Shown: positions 1-4,635 of the stretch, in pieces
How positions within the stretch are numbered: the stretch's first letter is position 1
How the letters are laid out: each line of letters begins with the position of its first letter
From: Thermoproteota archaeon
GTDB lineage: Archaea; Thermoproteota; EX4484-205; JAAOZP01
Direction of reading: 5' to 3'
Assembly: GCA_026414125.1 (NCBI GenBank)
Contig: JAOAJQ010000092.1
Coordinates: forward strand, 1 to 5,247
DNA: 5,247 nucleotides
Notes under the pieces: generated by a model
The model's input: only the letters and a program-made list of their open reading frames with translations
What the model was told of the DNA's origin: nothing
Databases searched by the model: none
Translations under genes and position numbers: made by a program

Positions 1-864
1 GTCGATCATGCTCTCCTGGGGGCCAGAGTAGCCTGTTAAGAATATCCTGTTAGAATCTGAGTCATGCCAAACCCTTAAAGTCTTAAGAGTTGTCTTGCCG
101 CCGAAGAATGCTCGCCCCGTTTCCTCTACCACCATTTTTCCACTCTTCTCGTCAATCTTAAGCTTATCGTATTTCAACCCTTTTATGATGCTGCTCACTT
201 CCTTCGGAACCTCTTTCTTAACCCATTCAGCAAGGTTCCGATGCTTAGCAAGGGTTTCTCTGGCGAAGGTGGACCAGTGGATCAGCAGTGTTTTCTCCCC
301 TGCTTTGAAAACAACTATCGGCTTACCTAGTAAAAGCCTCCTTGTTTGAAGAGCATAGCCCTTGGGTACTTTGAACTCCACGCCGATAAGGCGGTACCTC
401 CAGAATTTTTCCGAAGTATGACATATAAACCCTGGGATAAGCCAGTTTGCAACATCCTCCCATTTCTCACCTGGCTCCAGATAATAGTTTAGAAGGAAAA
501 CCTTGTTCTCGTCTTCACACACCCAAGAGAGAGTGGCTATGTCACCGACGTCCCGCCATCTTGCGAAGTAAGCGTTGTGCCCGCAGATCCTTGCATTCCC
601 CCGCTCGTATACTTCAGCCTTTCCTTTTCTCTTAGTCCGCGTCATATATTCTTCGATAAACTTGTTTATCACAACCATCGGCTGCACTTTCTTCGTCTTC
701 CTGTCAGTGGCCTGTTTCTCCCACTTCACTTCGAGCTTAACGGCGGTTTTTGAGTCTATTCTGAAATACCCGTCTAAAATTCCTCCTGACTCCGCCGCTA
801 ACACCCATCCTTTAGGGTGTTGCAGTTCAACCTCAAGCCAATATTCTTTTTCAAAGCTTTCCAT
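1..864 (-). CDS. Uncharacterised two-repeat soluble protein (3' end outside window)
   Basis: This frame stays open for 288 codons from ATG at 864 to the window edge, so the C-terminus is missing. A TAG lies three codons upstream, which makes this ATG the only possible ATG start. There is no signal peptide or membrane segment, so a cytoplasmic location is inferred. The protein looks like two copies of one unit: hydrophobic strand, then P-K-G-[WY] (residues 17-20 and 167-170), a strand ending in Trp (48 and 197), an amphipathic helix, then a strand with W-x(6)-[KR]-[VI]-F (115-124 and 266-275). The offset is 149-151 residues throughout. Cys94, Cys117 and Cys148 occur only in or just after the first copy. 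The strand-PxGW pattern loosely recalls the Mog1/PsbP/DUF1795 fold, but I do not recognise a family and assign no function. The first copy ends near residue 148, so the full protein is probably only slightly longer than what is seen. It follows the DedA-type gene by 27 bases on the same strand, with its own promoter. Confidence 0.85.
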   Translation of the reverse strand, partial: MESFEKEYWLEVELQHPKGWVLAAESGGILDGYFRIDSKTAVKLEVKWEKQATDRKTKKVQPMVVINKFIEEYMTRTKRKGKAEVYERGNARICGHNAYFARWRDVGDIATLSWVCEDENKVFLLNYYLEPGEKWEDVANWLIPGFICHTSEKFWRYRLIGVEFKVPKGYALQTRRLLLGKPIVVFKAGEKTLLIHWSTFARETLAKHRNLAEWVKKEVPKEVSSIIKGLKYDKLKIDEKSGKMVVEETGRAFFGGKTTLKTLRVWHDSDSNRIFLTGYSGPQESMID

Positions 865-887
865 TGAACACTAGTTGCTCCAAACCC

Positions 888-895
888 TTATTTAA
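888..895 (-). promoter_or_regulatory. TATA box of the two-repeat protein gene
   Basis: Read on the minus strand this is TTAAATAA inside an A/T-rich stretch. Its centre is about 28 bases before the ATG at 864. With the usual archaeal TATA-to-start distance of about 26 bases, transcription would begin at or within a few bases of the ATG, giving a leaderless mRNA. This fits the lack of a well-placed Shine-Dalgarno sequence. The box overlaps the stop codon of the upstream DedA-type gene, so read-through from that gene is also possible. Confidence 0.5.
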
Positions 896-1533
896 TTATT
901 TTGATTCCGTGCTCCTCCCCGCTTCTCCACGTATTTGAAGAATATTTCCTCCCAATCTATCTTCAATATCAATATCACAACTCCTACTAGAAGCAGAAAA
1001 GTGGCTAGGGTTGCGGCCCATCCTCCCTCCCCGCCGAAAAGATTTTTAATAAGGCTTATTGAAAACCTTCCCCCAAGGGCCAGTATGAGACACATAAGGG
1101 TTTTCCCCAGCACGCATGGTATGAGAAACTTAACCGGGTTGTAACGCATTATGCCAAGCGGGATTATCAGCAGGTCGTCGGGTAAGGGGGATAAGGCGAA
1201 CAGGAATATTGCTGCAGCACCGTAACGGTCAAATATTTTAAGCATGTAGTCCATCTTCCTCCTACGCTCATCTCCTATCAGCATCCTACCGTAGTATCCC
1301 AAGGCGTAGCCAACTAGCTCTCCTAAGGCGGAGCCCAATCCTCCTGAAACGGCTATTAGGAGAGGATCTATCATGGAGCCCATTAGATAGATCACGACGG
1401 TATAGGGTATTGGGAAGACAATAGAAAGGGCTCCGATGAAGGACAGTAGTAATATGCCTAGGTATCCATACTGGTAGGCAAGCTGCTCCATCCATTCTAA
1501 GAATTGCTGAGCGGCAAGCAGTGTTTTCAGCAT
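892..1533 (-). CDS. DedA/VTT-domain (SNARE-associated, YqaA-like) membrane protein
   Basis: This is a 213-residue integral membrane protein. Hydrophobic segments lie at about residues 24-52, 56-80, 105-128, 132-155 and 172-191, followed by a charged C-terminal tail. Two VTT-family hallmarks are visible: a glycine-rich helix with G-x(2)-LGELVGYALGYYG (about 64-82), and the FxLSPLPDDLLIIPLG loop (about 112-127), which probably dips into the membrane and has the acidic pair Asp119-Asp120. An earlier proline-rich hairpin (FPIPYTVV, 40-47) matches the first re-entrant loop of DedA proteins. Family members act as lipid scramblases or flippases, or in membrane homeostasis and proton-coupled transport. 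The substrate here cannot be read from sequence. The length is normal for the short YqaA-like group. The ATG at 1533 has no Shine-Dalgarno but sits right after a TATA box, so the gene is probably leaderless. The next minus-strand gene starts 27 bases beyond its stop. Confidence 0.88.
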   Translation of the reverse strand: MLKTLLAAQQFLEWMEQLAYQYGYLGILLLSFIGALSIVFPIPYTVVIYLMGSMIDPLLIAVSGGLGSALGELVGYALGYYGRMLIGDERRRKMDYMLKIFDRYGAAAIFLFALSPLPDDLLIIPLGIMRYNPVKFLIPCVLGKTLMCLILALGGRFSISLIKNLFGGEGGWAATLATFLLLVGVVILILKIDWEEIFFKYVEKRGGARNQNN

Positions 1534-1556
1534 CTGTTGCCTACGTCTCAGGCACG

Positions 1557-1567
1557 CTTATTTAAAG
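1557..1567 (-). promoter_or_regulatory. TATA box of the DedA-type gene
   Basis: The minus strand reads CTTTAAATAAG, with 25 bases between the TTTAAATA core (1566-1559) and the ATG at 1533. That spacing puts the transcription start about 2-3 bases before the ATG, so the mRNA should be leaderless. The site lies in the 119-base divergent region shared with the HTH_10 regulator gene. Confidence 0.6.
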
Positions 1568-1610
1568 ATAAACTTAATACCGTGTAAACTCTTTTACCCA
1601 CGCCAGATAG

Positions 1611-1620
1611 GTTTTAATAT
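1611..1620 (+). promoter_or_regulatory. Possible TATA box of the HTH_10 regulator gene
   Basis: The A/T-rich GTTTTAATAT lies about 37 bases before the ATG at 1653. It would start transcription near 1640, leaving a very short leader that just includes the Shine-Dalgarno site. The sequence is weaker than the other TATA boxes in the window. An alternative A/T-rich stretch at 1561-1578 would give a leader of about 60 bases, so this assignment is tentative. Confidence 0.4.
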
Positions 1621-1639
1621 TGAATTGAACAGTTATTCT

Positions 1640-1647
1640 GGAGGTGA
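1640..1647 (+). promoter_or_regulatory. Strong Shine-Dalgarno site that fixes the regulator start at 1653
   Basis: GGAGGTGA is a full-length match to the archaeal anti-Shine-Dalgarno, with a 5-base spacer before the ATG at 1653. An in-frame GTG at 1644 lies inside this site and so is not credible as the start, although it gives a longer reading frame. Confidence 0.85.
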
Positions 1648-1652
1648 ACCGG

Positions 1653-2282
1653 ATGGCTCTTGAACAAGCAATGTATCACGTGACCATTGAGCTTGAGAAC
1701 AGTGAGTGCAGGGGCTTGAAAATCATGTCCAAGCTTGGCATTAACGATTGCAAGCTAATTGATGTTAGAAGGCTGCCTGAAGGCTCTGTAAGGCACCTGG
1801 TTCGATTCCCTGTCAGCGAGCTTAGAAAGACCTCTGGGGAGAATCTTAGGATCCTGAAAGACTCCAAGGGCCATGTACTCGCCTCCTTCAAAACAGATGG
1901 GTGCAATGTTTGCAACACAATGCTTTCTCAAGGTGCCTTTCTTATTTCAGGCAGACACTTGGAGGGATACCGAATGATCTATGAGTTTATAGCACCGGGA
2001 TACGAGGTTTTTAAACAAATAATATCGACCCTAGAGTCCCTTGGTTTTAAGCCTAGAATTCTTGGTCTAACGAAGTATGAGCATAAGGAGGGTGTTTTAA
2101 CCGAGAAGCAGGAGAATGTTCTATGGCTTTCCTTGAAAATGGGCTACTTCGACACTCCTAGGAAAATAAGTACTAGGGAGCTTGCGAAAACACTTGGAAT
2201 AGTTCCTTCAACCTTCTCTGAAATAACAAGGAGCGGCATCCGTAAACTATTGGAGAAATACTTCGAGTCTAAAACGTTCTAG
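1653..2282 (+). CDS. HTH_10 (bacterio-opsin activator-type) transcription regulator with CxxC motif
   Basis: This is a 209-residue cytoplasmic protein that probably binds DNA. The C-terminal part (about residues 149-205) matches the HTH_10 family well: an LTEKQ opening, then LKMGYFDTPRKIS, RELAKTLGI, and a recognition helix PSTFSEITRSGIRKLLEKY. The N-terminal part (about 8-135) is an alternating alpha/beta sensing domain of the type these archaeal regulators carry. It holds four cysteines (19, 33, 84 and 87), the last two as a C-N-V-C motif. A metal- or redox-sensing role is possible but is inference. The start is ATG 1653, chosen for its perfect Shine-Dalgarno. The GTG nine bases earlier lies inside that site. 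The gene is divergent from the DedA-type gene and sits 104 bases upstream of the arabinofuranosidase gene on the same strand. Local control of either neighbour is plausible, but no shared operator is obvious. Confidence 0.88.
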   Translation: MALEQAMYHVTIELENSECRGLKIMSKLGINDCKLIDVRRLPEGSVRHLVRFPVSELRKTSGENLRILKDSKGHVLASFKTDGCNVCNTMLSQGAFLISGRHLEGYRMIYEFIAPGYEVFKQIISTLESLGFKPRILGLTKYEHKEGVLTEKQENVLWLSLKMGYFDTPRKISTRELAKTLGIVPSTFSEITRSGIRKLLEKYFESKTF

Positions 2283-2343
2283 AGGAAAATAAGTTTGACA
2301 GGTAATTCCACTTTCCGGCCACTGTTTAGCAGCCTAAAAAATA

Positions 2344-2352
2344 CTTTTATTA
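2344..2352 (+). promoter_or_regulatory. Probable TATA box of the arabinofuranosidase gene
   Basis: CTTTTATTA, preceded by an A-rich stretch that could serve as the BRE, is centred about 39 bases before the TTG start at 2387. Transcription would begin near 2374, leaving a leader of about a dozen bases that just contains the GGTGA ribosome binding site. This suggests the gene is transcribed separately from the regulator upstream. Confidence 0.5.
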
Positions 2353-2375
2353 GCATTACTAGGACTCTATTCTAT

Positions 2376-2380
2376 GGTGA
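2376..2380 (+). promoter_or_regulatory. Shine-Dalgarno GGTGA supporting a TTG start
   Basis: GGTGA pairs with the archaeal 16S 3' end and lies six bases before the TTG at 2387. The next in-frame ATG (2396) has only a weak GAAGGG right next to it, so TTG is the better start. Either start leaves the catalytic domain intact. Confidence 0.6.
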
Positions 2381-2386
2381 ATAGGT

Positions 2387-3835
2387 TTGAAGGGCATGGT
2401 GATTGTTGACGCGACGACTCCAGTTGGGGCTCTTAGCAAGAGATGCTATGGTCAGTTTATTGAACACTTGGGTGAGTGTATCTACGGAGGTATCTGGGTC
2501 GGTAGGGATTCTAAAATACTTAACGTGAAGGGTTATCGCCTTGATGTTCTAAATGCTGTTAAAGATTTGAATCCTCCTCTCGTGAGATGGCCCGGTGGAA
2601 ACTTTTCAAGTGGCTACCACTGGGAGGATGGTGTTGGCCCAGTGGACCAGAGGCCGAGGCGTTTCGACATGGCGTGGATGGCTGAGGAGCCTAATCTTTT
2701 CGGGACAGTTGAGTTCATAGAATGGTGTAGGCTGATAGGTGCGGAGCCCTTCATAGTTGTCAACGCTGGTAACGGTTCACCTGAGGAGGCTGCCCGATGG
2801 GTGGAGTACTGTAATTCAAAAAGGGACACGCGTCACGCCTCACTGAGACGCAAGTATGGTCACGAGGAGCCTTTCAACGTTAAGCTCTGGGGGATAGGGA
2901 ACGAGCTTTATGGAGAGTGGCAGATAGGGTTCTGCAAGGATGGTGCCGAGTGCGCTCGGAGGACTCTTGAGTTTGCGAATGAGATGCGAAAAGTTGACCC
3001 GAGTATAGAGCTGGTGGCAGTTGGCTGCGAGGATCCTGAGTGGAACATGGAAATGGTTAAAGGAGCGGGAAAATGCTTCGACTATCTTTCTATTCATTAC
3101 TACGCTCCCGGGAGTAAACCATACAAGGAACTGGTGGCAACTCCGATATATGTTGAGCAGATGCTGAGGGACGTCTATGGCTTGATTGAAGCCGTTAGAA
3201 GAAAATACGGGGTTAGGCGGGAGATAAAAATAGCCTTCGATGAGTGGAACGTCTGGTACCCTGAGGCCAAGGAGCCTCTTGTGACACAGGTTACGAGGAT
3301 TAGGGACGCTGTTTTCACAGGAGGAATTCTGAATGCGCTTCAGAGACTCTGTAATATTGTTCCGATAAGTAATTTCGCTCAGACCGTTAATGTTCTTCCA
3401 CTTATAATAGCTGCTTCCGATGGTCGAATGATTCTTACCCCACAATACCTTGTTTTCAAAATGTACGGCAACAATAAGGGTGACAATGTTCTCAGAACGC
3501 TGGTTGATTCAGAGTACTATATGTCTACCGATGACGGAGGATACGTGCCCTACGTGGATGCTTCCGCAACAGTATCGAAAGACGGAAGAATAATATTCCT
3601 ATATATTTTAAACAGGAGTGAGACCGACAGTGTTGAGCTTCAAGTGGATTTCAAAGGTTTCACCCCGAAGAGCGGTGTGCAACAGTTTATTGCAGGAGAA
3701 TCAGCTGAGGACAGGAATACGCTTGAAGAACCAGATAGGATTAGAATAGAGCAGGCTCGGGTAGAAGCATCCGGCGGTAAGGTAAGCATCCTGTTGAAAC
3801 CTCATTCAGTAAACGTTGTGAGGTTCTACTGCTGA
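2387..3835 (+). CDS. Alpha-L-arabinofuranosidase, glycoside hydrolase family 51
   Basis: This 482-residue enzyme should release terminal alpha-L-arabinofuranosyl residues from arabino-oligosaccharides by the retaining mechanism. Family GH51 signatures are clear: YGQFIEHLGECIYGGIWVG (about 21-39), RWPGG at 67-71, YHWEDGVGP (77-85), RPRRFD followed by AW (89-97), and WVEYCN (138-143). The acid/base is predicted as Glu173 in GIGNELYGEW, and the nucleophile as Glu286 in AFDEWNVW. SIHYY (235-239) is another conserved barrel element. The TIM barrel covers about residues 10-350, with strands of the C-terminal beta-sandwich on its flanks. The length is normal for the family (about 500). There is no signal peptide, so it acts in the cytoplasm on imported short sugars; no transporter is in the window. 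A TTG start is preferred. A promoter upstream and a T-run downstream suggest a single-gene unit, perhaps controlled by the HTH_10 regulator before it. Exact substrate (arabinan versus arabinoxylan fragments) cannot be told. Confidence 0.96.
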   Translation: MKGMVIVDATTPVGALSKRCYGQFIEHLGECIYGGIWVGRDSKILNVKGYRLDVLNAVKDLNPPLVRWPGGNFSSGYHWEDGVGPVDQRPRRFDMAWMAEEPNLFGTVEFIEWCRLIGAEPFIVVNAGNGSPEEAARWVEYCNSKRDTRHASLRRKYGHEEPFNVKLWGIGNELYGEWQIGFCKDGAECARRTLEFANEMRKVDPSIELVAVGCEDPEWNMEMVKGAGKCFDYLSIHYYAPGSKPYKELVATPIYVEQMLRDVYGLIEAVRRKYGVRREIKIAFDEWNVWYPEAKEPLVTQVTRIRDAVFTGGILNALQRLCNIVPISNFAQTVNVLPLIIAASDGRMILTPQYLVFKMYGNNKGDNVLRTLVDSEYYMSTDDGGYVPYVDASATVSKDGRIIFLYILNRSETDSVELQVDFKGFTPKSGVQQFIAGESAEDRNTLEEPDRIRIEQARVEASGGKVSILLKPHSVNVVRFYC

Positions 3836-3891
3836 CCATTGGGATTACAGAAGCGGGTCACGGATTGAACTGTGTATTCTAAAGAACTGTC

Positions 3892-3897
3892 TTTTTT
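3892..3897 (+). terminator. T-run, probable terminator after the arabinofuranosidase gene
   Basis: Six consecutive T residues follow the arabinofuranosidase stop codon by 56 bases, on the coding strand and before the next promoter. Archaeal RNA polymerase commonly stops at such T-tracts without needing a hairpin, and none is obvious here. It is short, so termination may be partial. Confidence 0.45.
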
Positions 3898-3917
3898 CTG
3901 GAATAATGCTTAGTCTT

Positions 3918-3958
3918 AACCGATATATTTAAATACCGGTTTATCAATGTACCGGTTT
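3918..3958 (+). repeat. Three 16-bp-spaced NACCGRT elements, putative operator
   Basis: Related 9-base elements start at 3918 (AACCGATAT), 3934 (TACCGGTTT) and 3950 (TACCGGTTT). The last two are identical and the spacing is exactly 16 bases each time. The ACCGGT core is itself palindromic. The first and second elements also form an imperfect inverted repeat around the TATA box (8 of 9 positions pair). The copies lie over the BRE, the end of the TATA box and the predicted transcription start of the winged-helix gene, where a bound protein would block transcription. The encoded winged-helix protein is the natural candidate binder (inference). Confidence 0.65.
3928..3935 (+). promoter_or_regulatory. 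TATA box of the winged-helix / radical SAM operon
   Basis: TTTAAATA is the same core as in the DedA-type promoter. Transcription should start near 3957, a few bases before the ATG at 3965. The in-frame ATG at 3947 is only 11 bases past the box and would lie upstream of the mRNA, so it cannot be the start. Confidence 0.7.
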
Positions 3959-3964
3959 TTCGCG

Positions 3965-4375
3965 ATGAGTTTCACCCATATTCAGGGAAGGATAATAGAC
4001 GAAGTGGCGAGGCACCCGACTGGAACCTCATTCAATAGGCTGGCCGACAGACTTAAGGGAAAACTGTCAAGAGTAGTGCTTTCCAGAGAGGTTCGGAACC
4101 TTTCAAGGAAAGGCGTTTTGAAAATCGCTAGGGACCCGAATCATAGACAGAGAAAGATAATCATGGTTGAAAGCGTTATAATCAACGTTTTAGAAAAGAT
4201 GCGTGAAGACAGACTAGGGAGAAGGCTCAGCAGGAGGAAGGCTGCACGAATCACCTTAAAATACATTTCAACATATAGGAGGCTTGTCGAAGAAGAAGCT
4301 TCCCAGCTAATTAAGGATTACGTGAAGTACAAGGTACTGCAACGTTTCGAGAAAATCCTAGAGGAGGTGGTTTAA
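3965..4375 (+). CDS. Small basic winged-helix DNA-binding protein (MarR-like), likely operon regulator
   Basis: This is a 136-residue protein very rich in Arg and Lys. Residues about 5-70 fit a winged helix: helix IQGRIIDEVARHP, a turn, helix SFNRLADRLKG, recognition helix around SRVVLSREVRNLSRKGVL (35-52), and a basic beta-wing (KIARDPNHRQRKIIMV, 53-68) typical of MarR-like folds. The rest (70-136) is predicted to be all helical and highly charged, and could mediate dimerisation. I do not recognise a specific family. The start is ATG 3965, because the upstream in-frame ATG (3947) lies too close to the TATA box to be on the mRNA. The transcript is nearly leaderless. Three spaced ACCGGT-type elements cover its own promoter, which suggests autoregulation. 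It is first in an operon: the next gene begins at the base after its stop. What signal it answers to is not visible. Confidence 0.8.
   Translation: MSFTHIQGRIIDEVARHPTGTSFNRLADRLKGKLSRVVLSREVRNLSRKGVLKIARDPNHRQRKIIMVESVIINVLEKMREDRLGRRLSRRKAARITLKYISTYRRLVEEEASQLIKDYVKYKVLQRFEKILEEVV
4363..4370 (+). promoter_or_regulatory. Shine-Dalgarno for the 85-residue protein, inside the winged-helix gene
   Basis: GGAGGTGG ends five bases before the GTG at 4376 and overlaps the last codons of the winged-helix gene. It supports the GTG start. With no gap after the preceding stop, it also indicates translational coupling within one mRNA. Confidence 0.8.
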
Positions 4376-4633
4376 GTGAACTCTGATAGAAAACTCCATG
4401 TTACCGTTAAAAAAGAAAAACATTTAGAAGACCCCAGCAGGCTTGTCGAGAGGATTGCTCCCTTGCTTACAAAATACAGACGTATAATCATCGATATGCA
4501 AGGTTTTAGGCAGGGGGAGCTTCTGGAGGCGATTAGGCCCCTTTCGAACAAGAATATTTGGGCAACCATTATGGTGTATAATGATGAAAATAGATGTCCA
4601 GAGACTTACGATGAGGAAGTAACGGTGTCGTAG
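4376..4633 (+). CDS. Hypothetical 85-residue protein between the regulator and radical SAM genes
   Basis: This is a real gene rather than a shadow. It has a strong Shine-Dalgarno, starts (GTG) on the base after the previous stop, and ends two bases before the next ATG. The protein is small and cytoplasmic, with no signal or membrane segment. Its visible pattern is beta (KLHVTVKKE), helix (about 20-33), a hydrophobic strand RIIIDMQGF (36-44), helix (46-56), a strand WATIMVYND (62-70), then an acidic tail with its only cysteine at 74. This beta-alpha-beta-alpha-beta arrangement, with Asp at the end of a buried strand, loosely recalls STAS- or thioredoxin-sized domains, but I cannot place it in any family. 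The position suggests it works with the radical SAM protein, as a partner or accessory subunit (inference). Confidence 0.78.
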   Translation: MNSDRKLHVTVKKEKHLEDPSRLVERIAPLLTKYRRIIIDMQGFRQGELLEAIRPLSNKNIWATIMVYNDENRCPETYDEEVTVS

Positions 4634-4635
4634 AA

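Noticed and set aside
95..874. Three overlapping plus-strand open frames (95-349, 447-635, 575-874)
   Set aside because: They lie antisense to the 288-codon open minus-strand gene, have low-complexity Ser/Leu/Phe-rich translations, and lack convincing ribosome sites.
1576..1584. Extra ACCG-containing element upstream of the HTH_10 gene (ATACCGTGT)
   Set aside because: It is a single copy that matches the ACCGGT array only in part and has no 16-bp partner, so it is likely chance.
1644..1652. GTG start at 1644 for the HTH_10 regulator
   Set aside because: This GTG is part of the GGAGGTGA ribosome binding site that serves the ATG at 1653.
2840..3445. 201-residue minus-strand open frame
   Set aside because: It is antisense to the arabinofuranosidase, covering its catalytic region, and has no family features or promoter. 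It is a by-product of codon use in the real gene.
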